64,000 bases of DNA from the NCBI RefSeq assembly GCF_001439845.1, contig NZ_JYLO01000010.1, forward strand, positions 248,001-312,000, given 5' to 3'. This DNA is from Pseudomonas lactis (lineage in GTDB: Bacteria > Pseudomonadota > Gammaproteobacteria > Pseudomonadales > Pseudomonadaceae). Positions 16,130 through 26,832 of the stretch are shown here, one piece after another. The translations under genes were made by a program, and so were the position numbers. The notes below the pieces were generated by a model, which saw only the letters and a program-made list of their open reading frames with translations, was not told the origin of the DNA and made no database searches. How positions within the stretch are numbered: position 1 is the stretch's first letter; each line of letters begins with the position of its first letter.

Positions 16130-16298
16130 CTTCTTGGCCTTTCTAGTCTGTCCAGTTCTACTGCGTAGCTGTCGGTGCCCTTCAGTAACGTGGGTGAAAA
16201 GGGATGAAGTGAGAGGAAATAAATTTACTTAATGGTTGGTAGATATTTTAACTAAGTTTCTCCCGTTTTTTCTCAGGCAGATTTTTTGTAGGATTTAT

Positions 16299-16664
16299 TT
16301 ACTTTGATTCGCTTGCGTTGGCGTCCAAGTTGTAATGCTCTAGGCAGCGAAGCAATACTTTCATAAATTGCCTATGATTAGTTATTTCATAGTCAAAATA
16401 AGTGTCGAGAAAGTAAAATACGGACTCGAAATTCTCATCCGTATTTAGGTAGTGGTGAAGTGTGTCAATGTGCCATTGGCGCTCTTTGGGTCTGTAGGGT
16501 AGAAATTCTGGTTTGGTTAATTTGTCAAACAGCTCCGTAAGCTCCTTTTCATCATTGATGTTTTTTGATGCTATGAAGCGCTCTCGTTCAGGGTCGTCAT
16601 AATTTTCAATGCTGTAGGTGAATAGTAAGCTTTTGATGATTGATAGTTTCGGGGTGAGCTTCAT
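16299..16664 (-). CDS. Putative immunity protein for the main Rhs toxin
   Basis: A 121-residue protein (MKLTPKLSIIKSLLF...), mostly helical and rich in Asp/Glu and Phe/Tyr, starting 3 bases after the Rhs stop. About one third of bases are G or C (for example 20 of 60 in 16381-16440), against around 60% in the core genes. The direct coupling to the Rhs tip makes it the probable cognate immunity protein that would bind and block the toxin domain. I do not recognise a named family. It would still be useful to the cell if the Rhs gene is broken. Confidence 0.65.
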   Translation of the reverse strand: MKLTPKLSIIKSLLFTYSIENYDDPERERFIASKNINDEKELTELFDKLTKPEFLPYRPKERQWHIDTLHHYLNTDENFESVFYFLDTYFDYEITNHRQFMKVLLRCLEHYNLDANASESK

Positions 16665-16667
16665 GGC

Positions 16668-19600
16668 CTAAAACTCCGTGTACGCAGTGATTGGATTGCC
16701 GTTGATGTCCAGGATTACAATGGCTTTGCTTTGCTTTCCGTATTCAAAGCTATTTCTTTTGTACCCTTCGCCAATTATTTTTCCCATATTCATCGGTTCT
16801 CGAGATGTCTCTAAATTTGTGCGCCTAAGTATAAGTCTGGCACGGTAAATAGCGTTAAGTTGGTCTCGATGGCTGAGGTACCGAGTCGCAGCAGTAGGTA
16901 TTTTGGGCTCGCCATCTTTGTTTCCGCCAATGTATCTTTCAATTTCTCCTGTGGTCGGATTTTTACCTGATCGTACTCTTTCAAGTTGAGAGCCGCGCGT
17001 TGTCTGCGCGCCGTGCTTCTCCAAAAAATGTGCTCTTGGGAACGCTTGCTCTATCTCTTTCAGACGTCTGTAGGCGTTTGCCTCTGCTAGCTCATCAATT
17101 CTCGCCTGCCGCTGCGTGCGGGTCAGTTGCGGTAAGGCAGGCTCTCCGTGGTTAACACTCTCCGCAGGGTTTGGAGCACTGGTGCTGGCTTTACACCCGT
17201 CAGCACCTGGGCATGTATTCAAGCCTAGCGGATCTACCCATCCCGTCGGATTGGGCACATAACGGTACCCATTGATCCCACCCGCCAACTTCACCGGATC
17301 CGGTGTCAGGTAACGACCAATATCCGGATTGTAGTAGCGATGGCGGTTGTAGTGCAGGCCGCTTTCCTGGTCGAAATACTGTCCCTGGAAACGCAGCGGA
17401 TTGTCGATTTTGCCTACGTCGAGCCGTGCGATCTGGCCGTAGGCGCGGTAGTGAGCTGACCAGACGATTTCTCCTTCCGGTGTGGTGAGTTCTTGCGGGG
17501 TGCCTAGGTGGTCGAGTTGGAAGTGGTAGGGCGTTGTGGCTTGTGGTCCGTAGCCTTCCAGCAGTGCTAATGGGCGGAAGCTGTTGGGCTCGTAGATATA
17601 ACTGCGATGACAGTCTGCATAGTGCTCGGCAATCAGCTTGTCGCCTTGCCAGAAAAACTCGGTGGTCTTGCCGTCTACGGTCTTGCTGATGCGGCGCCCA
17701 AATGGGTCGTAGCGATAGCGGGCGGTTTGGCCGTTGGGTTGGGTGACGCTGATGAGCCGATGCTGGCAGTCGTAGCGATATTCGGTGATGAGTAGCTGGC
17801 CTTTGCCGCGCCGTTCGCGGATGAGGTTGCCGAAGGCGTCGTAGTCGTAATGGCGGTCGCCTTGGATCATCAGGCGGTTGGCCGCGACGATGTCCGGGCC
17901 GGGGCGGTCTTGCGTCAGCAGGTTGCCGGCGGGGTTGTGGCCGAAGCGTTCCTGCACGTCTTGGGAGTGGTCGGCGCGGGTCAGGCGGGCGAGCGGGTCG
18001 TAGTGGTAGCGGTGCTCGCCTTTGCGGGTGTCGAGCAGGCGGGTGAGGTTGCCGGCTTTGTCGTAGTCGTATTGGCGTTGGTAGAGGTGGTTTTTTTGCT
18101 GCGTTACCGCGTGGGCGTGTAGGCGGTGTTGGTCGTCGTAGTGGTAGTGGCTGAGCAGTTGGCCTTGCTGGCGCTGATGTTCGCGGCCGCTGTTGAACAG
18201 ATGCGAGGTGAGCACTTCACCGTTGAGTTCGACGGTGGCGAGGTGGCCGCCTTTGTCGTGGTTGAAGGTGACCCGGTTGTTGTCCGGCAGGCGCAGGTTT
18301 TTCAGCTGGCCGCAGGCGTCGTAGCCGTAGCGCAGGGTGCCCCAGCCTTGGTGTTCGGCGGTGAGGCGGTTTTGGCGGTCGTACTCGTAGGCCAACGCCC
18401 AGTGACCGTCGTCGACGCTGAGCAGGTTGCCCTGGCGGTCGTAGGCGTAGTCGACAACGCTGGCATCGGGCAGGGTTTTTCGTACGAGGCGCCCGGCGTG
18501 GTCGCGCTGGTAGCGGGTGATTAATTGGCTGCCATCGTCGCCGTATTCGGTTTTCTCCAGCAGGTTGCCATTGAGGTCGTAGGCATACGCGGTGCGCTGG
18601 CCGTCGAAGCCGGTTTCCTGGCGGATCAGGCCGTTGGGGTGGTAGTCGAGTTGGTAGGTTTCTCCGGCTTCGTTTCGATCTCGGTGAGCAGCAGTCGGGT
18701 GTTGTCGTAGCGGTATTTGACCTGGGTGCCGTCGGCGTTGAGGCGGCGGCTGATCAGGTGCAGGCCACCTTCGTATTCGTAGCGGGTGACGTGGCCGAGT
18801 TCGTCGCGTTCGGCGATGATTTTGCCGTAGGGGTTGTAGCTGAATTCGCGTGTGGCGCCGCCTGGCAAGACGAGGCGAATCAGCCTACCGACGCTGTCCC
18901 ATTCATAGACTGTTTGCGCGCCGTGCTCATCCTCACGGGCGATTTGCCTTCCGAGGTCGTCATAGCGATAACGCTTGATCCCACCATTGGGCAATTGCTC
19001 CTCAAGCAACTGCCCACGCTCATTCCACACCAGCCGATGGCAACTGTGATCCGGGTACCAAACCCCCGTCAGTTGCCCGTGTTTGTTGTAGCTGTAGTCG
19101 ATCGCGCTGCCATCCGGATCAATCTTGCGGATGACGTCACCCTGGTCATTGCGCTTATATTTCCAAACCGCCTCACCGCGCCTTACAACCCTTACGAAGC
19201 CGTTGTCATGCTCGTAAGACGTCGGCTCGTCATCCCCCGGAAACAGCGCCACCAAGCGTCCGGCTTCGTCGTACTGATACGCCGTCACCGCGCCCAGCGG
19301 ATCCTGTTCGACGGTCAGCCGCCCCTCGGCATCGTAGGATTTGAAATGCTGCGCGCCGTCCGGATCGATGCGCTGCACCAACCGCGCCCGCTGGTCATGG
19401 ACATACACTTCCTGGCTGCCATCGGCGTTATGCACGGTGACACGGCCGTCATCCCCCCAGGCATAGCGCGTGTCCATCTGGGAAAAACTCGCCCAATGCC
19501 GGACACACCGCGCCGCTTTGCCAGATCGTTCCCACGCCCAGAAGAAACTCGCCCCACCGGCTAGTTGGCGTTCAAGAATGACGTGCTGATCGTCGTACCG

Positions 19601-21493
19601 ATAACGCTCGCTTTCACCGACAGCATTGGTCGCGCAAACCAGTCGTCCATCTTCGTCATAGGCGTAGGAAACGACGTTCTGCTCGGTCTCCCACACGTAG
19701 GGATCACGGCCTTTGGCACGATGAACCTGGTAGTCCACCGCCACGATGCGATCCAATTCATAACGCAGCAGCAGCGAGCGGCCAGCACCGTTATCCAGCC
19801 GCTCAATCCGCCCGGAGGGATCACGGCAAATGCGCAGCCGGTTGTCATACGCATCGCTGATCGAGACCAGCACACCATCGCGAAAGTGATAGAACCGCGA
19901 CGCCTGGGCCAGCACTAACTCATCAGGAGCCGAGCCCAAGTAGATCGCTGCTTCCGCCAGGCTATTGGTGATCGCGGGTCGGGCAGATGTGGGCAAGGGC
20001 AGGGTAGTCGAGCGGTTCTCATGGTCGGTCCACACCACCGAATCGCCCGACACACAAAGCCTGTGCGCCAGCGCATGACTCCAGCCAAACCCCAACCCGC
20101 AATCCACATCCACCGCACTGGTGCGATACAGCCGCGTCCACTCAAACGGCAAAACCCCGTCCAGCGCGCCATCGGTGAGGGTGAGCAATTCTTCCCCGGT
20201 GACCATCGACACCGGGCAGCCGTTGGTGACCGTCTTGTCCGCTGGCGCCGTCGCATCCCCTTTCGGATTCGACGCCACGGCAGGCACATCATCGACGTGT
20301 TCCTGACGGACCAACACGGTCTGTCGGGTCTTGTTGCGAACCACCGGCACCGGGTTCGAAACCAGCGTGTCGCCGGCCTTCAATGGAACCACTGGCACGG
20401 CCTTGACCGGCGTCGCCGCACTGCTCAGCAACACCGGCTTGGCGACCTCCACATGGGTTTCCAGCCGAGGCCCCGTCACCTGCTTGGCCAGCAATTCCAA
20501 CAACGCCCGCGCCCGGCCGGACTTGACGCCACTAAGGATCTGAGCACCCAGGCGCAGCTGGACCCCAATGCCTCGCGTGGCCCAGATCAGCAGTAGATTG
20601 ATCAAGACTTCGCCGGTGATTTCACCCAGCAGTTCGTACATGTCAGGTGGCGGCAGCATGCGTACCCAGGCCACCAGCGCCGACAGGTAGATAAACAACA
20701 GCGGCTCATCACTGAGTACCAGCAACCCCTTGGCCAGCGTGTCTTTGCCCAGCTTGAGCAGCGCCTTCAGCTCAGCTTCGGACAGGTACTTCAGCAACTT
20801 TTCGCTGTTGGATTTGAGATTGGCGAGCAGGTCGTACAGCTCGGTGATGTTGTCCCACAGGTTATAAAGCGCGCCGCCAAGCCCGGCAGCAAAGGCCATG
20901 CCCTGTAACGCACTGCGCTTGTAAGCAGGCGCTTTGGCAAAGTCTGCCCATCGAGGCTTGAAGTACTCGGCCCAGGCCTTGCGCAAATCCGCTTCCAGCC
21001 CGGCGATCACAGACTCATAGGACGCATACAGCGCCTGGACGTGAGCCTTGGAAACGTTGGGGTAAAAGGTGATTTCGTACGTCTGGTCGCGGGTACAGTC
21101 GTTGACTTCAAGAATGCCGCTGGGGCCAATGGTGCGATGCAGTGGCGCACCTACCGGGCTGCCGTCCCGAGCAACGGCTTGCAGCATCACAGGCGTGTTG
21201 CCGATGGGCACGAACTGCGTGCTTTCGAACAGATGCACCAGGGTCAGCCCGCCCTGGGCTTTGCATTGAGCGACCGTGCGACTGGTTTTTTTGGAAGAAG
21301 CCGGCGCGACCAGTGCGACCTGTTCTCCCACCTTGAATACCTGCTCCACACTAAGTGCCGAACCACTTAAAAAGCTGTCGGCCCACGTATCAAAGGTATT
21401 CAGGCAGGTGCGGAAATCCGCAAATACGCGCTCAACCTTCGGCGCTTCGGGATCCATCGGCACCAGCACCAGGTTGGCCAGCACCGAGATCAA
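16668..21493 (-). pseudogene. Rhs-family polymorphic toxin, frameshifted
   Basis: A large Rhs protein in two frames: N-terminal part 21493 to 18626 (955 codons) and C-terminal part continuing to 16668. Deleting one base explains it: the span of 4,826 bases plus one is exactly 1,609 codons. The break is at an A-run (T-run on the plus strand, 18673-18675). In order it has a helical N-terminal region with hydrophobic segments (to about residue 410), an Rhs entry motif (NGCPVSMVTGEE), many YD repeats (YRYDDLGRQ type), the core end motif (GLHYNRHRYYNPDIGRYLTPDP) and PLGL at about 17221-17236, then a toxin tip of about 180 residues. The tip resembles RNase A-like CdiA tips (HFLEKHG; RYLSHRDQLNA; final ITAYTEF). 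No PAAR or VgrG gene is nearby. TTG 21493 or ATG 21534 may be the start. Confidence 0.8.
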
Positions 21494-21691
21494 GAGACAG
21501 CCCCATCCACCAGGGCTTTAACGAGCACCACCATCTGCAATCCCTCGCACTGTTTGATCAGGCGAGGGACTTTGCAGCAGTTGTCAGGTAAAAGAAGTCG
21601 GCGTTATTCGCGAGAGGGGCGAGGAAGTTTCGTCTTAACTTCAGGTAAACCGAGGCTTGGTCGTAGGAGTCGGATTACAGCTGGAACAGTC

Positions 21692-23161
21692 TTACAACTT
21701 CAACTGCCCAATCGCCTTGCTCAACTCCCCGGCCAGCGTCGCCAGTTCATTGCTGGTAGTCGCTGATGCCACGGTTTGATGCACGGTGTTTTCGGTCACA
21801 TCGCGAATGCTCACCACGGCGCGGTTCATTTCTTCGGCGACATGGCTTTGTTGCTCGGCGGCCACGGCAATCTGGGTGTTGCTTTCGCGCATCTGTGCCA
21901 CGGCCCCGGTAATTTCAGCCAGCGCGAGGCCGGCTTCCTGGGCCTGCTGCACGCAGTCATCGGCCTTGAATGAGCTCTCCTGCATGAAGTCCACGGCGTC
22001 GCGGGTGCCGGCTTGCAGTGCCGAGACCATGCGGGTGATTTCGTCGGTGGAGCTTTGCACGCGCTTGGCCAGGTTGCGCACTTCGTCGGCGACCACCGCG
22101 AAACCGCGGCCCATTTCCCCGGCGCGGGCGGCTTCGATGGCGGCGTTGAGGGCGAGCAGGTTGGTCTGTTCGGCGATGCTGTGGATCACCCCGACCACGC
22201 CGTTGATTTTCTGGCTGTCTTCAGCCAGTTTCTGGATCATTTCGGCGGTCTGCTGTACGCCACTGGACAGCCCGGCGATCGAACGCTGCACCCGAGTGAC
22301 CACAGCCTGGCCGCTGCCGGCGAGGGTGTCGGCGGACTGGGACAAGTCACGGGTGGCGCCTGCGTGCTGGGCGATGTGGTAGACGGTGGCGGTCATTTCG
22401 TTGATGGCGGTGGCGGCCTGGTCGGTTTCGCTCTGCTGGCCGAGCATGCCGTGTTGTACCTCGTTCATGCTGCTAGCCAGGCGTGCGGCGCCGTCGTCCA
22501 GTTGCCGGGCGGTGCGGGCCACGGTATTGACCACCCGCTGGTAGCCGGCTTGCATGGCGTTGAAGGCACTGGCCATCTGGCCGACTTCATCCTTGCAAGC
22601 CAATGGCACCCGCGCCGAGAGGTCGCCGGTTTTTTCAACGTGCAGCATCACATCCTTGAGGGTGTTGAGTTGGCTGAGCAGGAAGCGGATCAACAACTGC
22701 GAGGCGCCGAGCATGGCCAGCATCAGCACTGCCACAGCTACGGCGTAATGAGTGAAGCGTTCACGGAACACCTGGCTCAGGCTCGGCGCGTAGGCCAGGA
22801 CTGCGACCTGCTGGCCGTCGGCCCGGCTGATCACTTCGGCGCCGATCAGCGGGTTTTCGCCGAACAACGGCATGGGGTTGAGTTCAGTCCAGCCGTTGGC
22901 AGTGCTCAGGGCGGGCAGATCCTGGGGGATCTGGCCTTTGGCAAAGGTGAGCCAGTGCTCACCCGTGGGCAAGGTTTTGTCGGCTGGCCAGGCGCTGAGC
23001 AAGCGCCCCTGGGCCTGGGCCGATGCCTGCGACGCCTGGCTGCGCGCCTGTTGTTCAAGCTGTACGGCGTACAGCACCAGCAACAGGGTGGTGATGAAGG
23101 CGACCGCATTGACGGCCCAGAATTTGTATTTGAGCGAGATATTGCTAAGCCAGGCACCCAT
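21692..23161 (-). CDS. Methyl-accepting chemotaxis protein
   Basis: A 489-residue chemoreceptor. A transmembrane helix lies at about residues 15-34, a short periplasmic sensor domain at about 35-137, a second transmembrane helix at about 138-160, then a HAMP region, and a cytoplasmic signalling domain with the conserved tip AEQTNLLALNAAIEAARAGE. It relays a ligand signal to CheA/CheW. The periplasmic domain is only about 100 residues and I cannot assign a ligand. The start MGAWLSNISL (23161) is chosen because the 29 codons upstream do not resemble a receptor N-terminus. The stop lies about 160 bases from the Rhs gene's start. Confidence 0.92.
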   Translation of the reverse strand: MGAWLSNISLKYKFWAVNAVAFITTLLLVLYAVQLEQQARSQASQASAQAQGRLLSAWPADKTLPTGEHWLTFAKGQIPQDLPALSTANGWTELNPMPLFGENPLIGAEVISRADGQQVAVLAYAPSLSQVFRERFTHYAVAVAVLMLAMLGASQLLIRFLLSQLNTLKDVMLHVEKTGDLSARVPLACKDEVGQMASAFNAMQAGYQRVVNTVARTARQLDDGAARLASSMNEVQHGMLGQQSETDQAATAINEMTATVYHIAQHAGATRDLSQSADTLAGSGQAVVTRVQRSIAGLSSGVQQTAEMIQKLAEDSQKINGVVGVIHSIAEQTNLLALNAAIEAARAGEMGRGFAVVADEVRNLAKRVQSSTDEITRMVSALQAGTRDAVDFMQESSFKADDCVQQAQEAGLALAEITGAVAQMRESNTQIAVAAEQQSHVAEEMNRAVVSIRDVTENTVHQTVASATTSNELATLAGELSKAIGQLKL

Positions 23162-23257
23162 GGAAGGTTTTCTCTGATAGCGGAAACAGTATTGGCAAGG
23201 TGCCATTATTGTGCCGCTATTCAGAAAAGCGCTTTTGACATGGGTCAATGCGCCGCA

Positions 23258-24064
23258 TCAATCGATGGCAGGCAAGCCGAAAAAGCGCCGGGCGCAGGCG
23301 GTGCTGTGCAGCGCCAGGTCTTCCATCGTTTCGTTACGGTGCAGGGCCACTTCGCGCAGTACTTCGGGCAGGTACGCCGGTTCATTGCGACCATTCTTCG
23401 GCTTGGGGCGCAGGGTGCGTGGCAGCAGGTAGGGCGCATCGCTTTCCAGCATCAGACGGCCTCGGGGAATTTCCCTGACCAGCGGATGCAGATGAGTGCC
23501 ACGGCGTTCGTCGCAGATCCAACCCGTGATGCCAATGTGCAAGTCCAGGTCCAGGTAGCTGAACAGCGCTGCCTGTTCACCGGTGAAGCAGTGCACCACG
23601 GCGGCTGGCAGGTGGTCGCGGTAGTCCTTGAGGATCTCCAGCAGACGCTGGTTGGCATCGCGCTCATGGAGAAATACCGGCAGTTGCAGCTCGACCGCCA
23701 AGGCCAGGTGTTCTTCGAGGACTTTTTCCTGCTGGGGGCGAGGGGAGAAGTCCCGGTTGAAATCCAGCCCGCATTCACCCACGGCGCGCACTCGGCTGTC
23801 GCCCAGCAAGCTGCGCAGACGTTGGGCGCTGTCGCTGTTCCAGTCGCTGGCAGAATGGGGGTGAATGCCGGCAGTGCTGAACAGGCGCTGGCCGCTTTCG
23901 TCGAGTTTTACACACAGTTGCAGGGCCTGTTCGCTGCCCTCGACGCTGGTGCCGGTGAGTACCAATTGCTGCACGCCAGCGGCGTAGGCGCGTTCGAGAA
24001 CGGCCATGTGCCTCTCGTCGAAACTGGGGTTGGTCAGGTTGACGCCAATATCAATGAGTTGCAT
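23258..24064 (-). CDS. tatD: TatD family metal-dependent deoxyribonuclease
   Basis: A 268-residue TIM-barrel hydrolase. The N-terminus MQLIDIGVNLTNPSF has the D-x-G-x-N form of TatD proper, rather than the H-x-H of its YcfH and YjjV relatives. Further metal ligands are in GECGLDFNRD (Glu), PVFLHERD (His), VVHCFTG (His) and LESDAPYL (Asp). TatD proteins are Mg2+-dependent 3'-5' exonucleases implicated in DNA repair and RNA turnover. It lies 96 bases upstream of the chemoreceptor on the same strand. Confidence 0.92.
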   Translation of the reverse strand: MQLIDIGVNLTNPSFDERHMAVLERAYAAGVQQLVLTGTSVEGSEQALQLCVKLDESGQRLFSTAGIHPHSASDWNSDSAQRLRSLLGDSRVRAVGECGLDFNRDFSPRPQQEKVLEEHLALAVELQLPVFLHERDANQRLLEILKDYRDHLPAAVVHCFTGEQAALFSYLDLDLHIGITGWICDERRGTHLHPLVREIPRGRLMLESDAPYLLPRTLRPKPKNGRNEPAYLPEVLREVALHRNETMEDLALHSTACARRFFGLPAID

Positions 24065-24300
24065 GGTGCTATCTCCGCCTGCGGCCGGAAAGCATATCAG
24101 AGCTGTAGATTGATAAGAAAAACCAAGAACTACAATGCGTTAACGCTGTCTTTGAACGTCGCAAGCGACATTGTGGTGGGCCGATTGCCTGCCACCGTGG
24201 CGCCGTTGCACGCCTTGCCAGCGCATAAAGCGCTCTGTTTCTGACCACCAGCACTGCGTTATTTGCGCAGGCGCTGGCCAGTTTTCTTTCCGGAGAGCGG

Positions 24301-25722
24301 ATGATCCGACCCTCGGCGTTGCTTATGTTATGCGTGACGTTGCTACTGCCCATGGCGGCGGTCGCGCGTCTTGACGGGCCGCTGCAAGTGACCAAGCCCG
24401 GCAAGGTCCGTGACCTGGCGCAAATTCGCTCCAGCCGCACCCTGCGCGTCTTGGTCAACCAGAGCCGCAACAGTTCCGGTGAAGTGCAGGGCCAGGCCAT
24501 CGGCGTCGAATACCACCGGTTGCGCGCCTTCGAGCAATACCTCAACGGCCATGCCCGTGATGGGCAGGCCATCAACCTCAAGATCATCCCCAAGGCCAAG
24601 GACCAGTTACTCGGCGCGCTGGCCCGTGGTGAAGGCGACCTGGTGGCACCCGGTGAGTTGCTGGATGTGAAGGGCGTGCACAAGGTCAGCGCCAGCGCCC
24701 CGATTGTCAGCGATGTGCCGTTGTGGTTGGTGGGCGTCAAGGGTGAGCGACGCTTTACCAAGCTGGAGCAACTGTCGGGGCGCACGGTGACGCTGACCAC
24801 GGGCAGTGCGGCGGCGGATGCCATCAGTCAGGTCAATCAAAAGCTGGCCCTGCACAAGCGTCCACCGGTGAAAGTGGAATGGGTTGACCCCAGCCTGGCG
24901 GTGGAAGACGTCCTGGAGATGGTGCAGGCGGGGATTTTTCACCTGACGATCGTGGAAAAACCGATTGCCCAACGCTGGTCGAAAATCCTGCCCAAGTTGC
25001 GCTTTGACAAGCAGGTGGTGATCAGCGAGCCGGGCGACGAGTTCTGGTTTGTACGCCAGGACGCGTCGATGCTGCGCGCCAGCATTGATCGGTTTATCAA
25101 GACCTATCACACGCCTTCCGACCAGGATGTGGCCTTCCAGCGTATCTATCGACGCCTCTACCAGGTCCGTAACCCATTGGCGCGGGCTGACCGCCAGCGC
25201 CTGGAAAAACTGCGCCCGGTTTTGCAAAAACATGCGCGTGAGCAAGGTATGGACTGGCTGAACCTGGCGGCGTTGGCGTTCAAGGAGTCTTCCCTGGACC
25301 CAGGTGCACGCAACAGCGGCGGCCCCACCGGCCTGATGCAGATCACGCCGTCGGCGGCCCAGCGGGTGGGGGTCAACAATATCGAGACGCTCGACAATAA
25401 CGTGCAAGCGGGGGCACGTTACCTGGCGATGATCCGTCGCAAGTTTTTCGCCAGCCCCAAGCTCAATGAGCGCGAGCGCATGGCCTTTATGCTGGCGGCG
25501 TACAACATGGGGCCGGAGCGAGTGCAAGGCATGCGCACCGAGGCCAAGCGCCGCGGGCTTAACCCCAATCAGTGGTTCTTCCAGGTTGAACGCATTGCCA
25601 TGGAGCAGGTAGGGATGGGCGGCGTCAGCTATGTTAATAGCGTCAACAAGTATTATTTGGCGTTCGATCGGGAGCGGGAGTCCCTTGAGCCGGTAGCTGC
25701 TAAAATTGCCTCGCGCAAATAA
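24301..25722 (+). CDS. MltF-like lytic transglycosylase with N-terminal solute-binding domain
   Basis: A 473-residue exported protein. The signal peptide is at residues 1-22 (MIRPSALLMLCVTLLLPMAAVA), followed by a periplasmic substrate-binding-like domain (about 45-265: LRVLVNQSRN, then FWFVRQDAS) and a C-terminal SLT lysozyme-like domain (about 300-450) with the catalytic glutamate in FKESSLDP and the motifs GLMQITPSAA and AAYNMGP. It should cleave peptidoglycan glycan strands non-hydrolytically, with the N-domain modulating activity as in MltF. There is no lipobox, so it is probably soluble or peripherally bound. Confidence 0.88.
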   Translation: MIRPSALLMLCVTLLLPMAAVARLDGPLQVTKPGKVRDLAQIRSSRTLRVLVNQSRNSSGEVQGQAIGVEYHRLRAFEQYLNGHARDGQAINLKIIPKAKDQLLGALARGEGDLVAPGELLDVKGVHKVSASAPIVSDVPLWLVGVKGERRFTKLEQLSGRTVTLTTGSAAADAISQVNQKLALHKRPPVKVEWVDPSLAVEDVLEMVQAGIFHLTIVEKPIAQRWSKILPKLRFDKQVVISEPGDEFWFVRQDASMLRASIDRFIKTYHTPSDQDVAFQRIYRRLYQVRNPLARADRQRLEKLRPVLQKHAREQGMDWLNLAALAFKESSLDPGARNSGGPTGLMQITPSAAQRVGVNNIETLDNNVQAGARYLAMIRRKFFASPKLNERERMAFMLAAYNMGPERVQGMRTEAKRRGLNPNQWFFQVERIAMEQVGMGGVSYVNSVNKYYLAFDRERESLEPVAAKIASRK

Positions 25723-25825
25723 TCGAATTGTTAGATATTAATTAGGCGATATTTCGGCTTTTATCATTGCTTAAACTGATTAATATAGCGGCCAACCAAC
25801 CCCTACCTGGAAAAGGATTTACCCC

Positions 25826-26260
25826 ATGAGCCCAATGATTACCCGTGTACTGTCCACTCGCGCCGGTTATGGCCTGACTATTCTGCGCATCTTCGTCGGC
25901 ATCATCTTCGCTGCCCACGGCTCGCAAAAACTCTTCGGCTGGTTTGGCGGTGGTGGCCTGGCGGGCACCGCACAATGGATGGAAAGCATCGGCCTGGCGC
26001 CGGGTACGCTGATGGCGCTGCTGTCGGGCGGTACCGAGTTCTTCGCCGGCCTGGCCCTGATCATCGGTTTGCTGGTTCGCCCTGCTGCATTGGGCCTGAC
26101 CTTCCTGACGCTGGTGGCGATTTTCTCTGTACACATCCACAACGGGCTGTTCATGGCCAACAACGGTTATGAGTTCGCACTGGCGTTGCTCGGTGGCGCG
26201 CTGGCGGTGTTGCTGGAAGGTGCGGGCAAATTGTCTGTCGACCGCGCGATCACTCACTGA
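25826..26260 (+). CDS. DoxX family membrane protein
   Basis: A 144-residue inner-membrane protein with four hydrophobic segments and the DoxX signature RIFVGIIFAAHGSQKLFGWFGG near the N-terminus (about residues 19-40), plus GGTEFFAGLALIIGL in the middle. DoxX proteins are linked to quinone, thiol and redox stress functions, but this one's role is not shown by the sequence. AAAAGGA stands before the ATG. A clear intrinsic terminator follows at 26281-26302, so it is probably a single-gene transcript. Confidence 0.9.
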   Translation: MSPMITRVLSTRAGYGLTILRIFVGIIFAAHGSQKLFGWFGGGGLAGTAQWMESIGLAPGTLMALLSGGTEFFAGLALIIGLLVRPAALGLTFLTLVAIFSVHIHNGLFMANNGYEFALALLGGALAVLLEGAGKLSVDRAITH

Positions 26261-26278
26261 TCGTTTTGCAAGCTGCAC

Positions 26279-26304
26279 AAAAGGCCCGCTAATGCGGGCC
26301 TTTT
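26279..26304 (+). terminator. Intrinsic terminator after the DoxX gene
   Basis: The stem aaggcccgc with gcgggcctt, loop taat, ends in a short T-run (26281-26304). It is almost symmetrical and could act on both strands. Confidence 0.85.
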
Positions 26305-26519
26305 CGTTGCCCGGGATTCTTGACACTGCCCCACCGGCTTCTCTAGGATGCTGCTCATGCGCCGATTTAAACAGCTAATTGCGGGGCGCCACTGGGTCTC
26401 AATGCAGCCCGACAGAAGCACGCTTGCTCACGCAGGGCGTTCTTCGAAATACCGCTAAAGCGCTGGTTCGGTGTTGCCTCTCACCTGCCCGCAGACTTTT
26501 GAGGCAGAGACACGACACG

Positions 26520-26828
26520 ATGAATGCACTACGCCCCCTCATACGCCTGGCCCCGATCACCGCGGACCTGACGCAACGCAATCCGAAAATCCTGCTGGGC
26601 GGCAAGCACCAGCCGACACTGCTGTGCTATCTGGACGGCTGGCCACGTCGTTCCGGTCGACCCTCGGCGTTCCTGATCCAGTTTGTTGAACACGGCGATT
26701 CCCTGGCCCGTTTTGCCAGCGACAGTTTCGACCTGGCAGTGATTCAGGCACCGAGTGCCAGCAATGCCCATGAGGTGATCCACCAACTGACGCGCATTGC
26801 CCGGCAAGGGCTGATTGCTCGTCGGTGA
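26520..26828 (+). CDS. Small conserved hypothetical protein
   Basis: A 102-residue protein starting MNALRPLIRLAPITADL. The segment NPKILLGGKHQPTLLCYLDGW and the later DSFDLAVIQAPSASN segment vaguely recall the C-terminal strands of a Rossmann-like fold, but no motif is decisive. The frame is open 47 codons further upstream without protein-like composition, and no good ribosome site is seen before the ATG (GAGG is 15 bases away), so the start is uncertain. It converges with the Gld-like ABC operon, 4 bases from its last stop. Confidence 0.5.
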   Translation: MNALRPLIRLAPITADLTQRNPKILLGGKHQPTLLCYLDGWPRRSGRPSAFLIQFVEHGDSLARFASDSFDLAVIQAPSASNAHEVIHQLTRIARQGLIARR

Positions 26829-26832
26829 GCGA

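Noticed and set aside
22013..24244. Open frame of 743 codons on the plus strand over the chemoreceptor and tatD
   Set aside because: It spans two well-defined genes on the other strand and has low-complexity His/Gly/Gln-rich composition.
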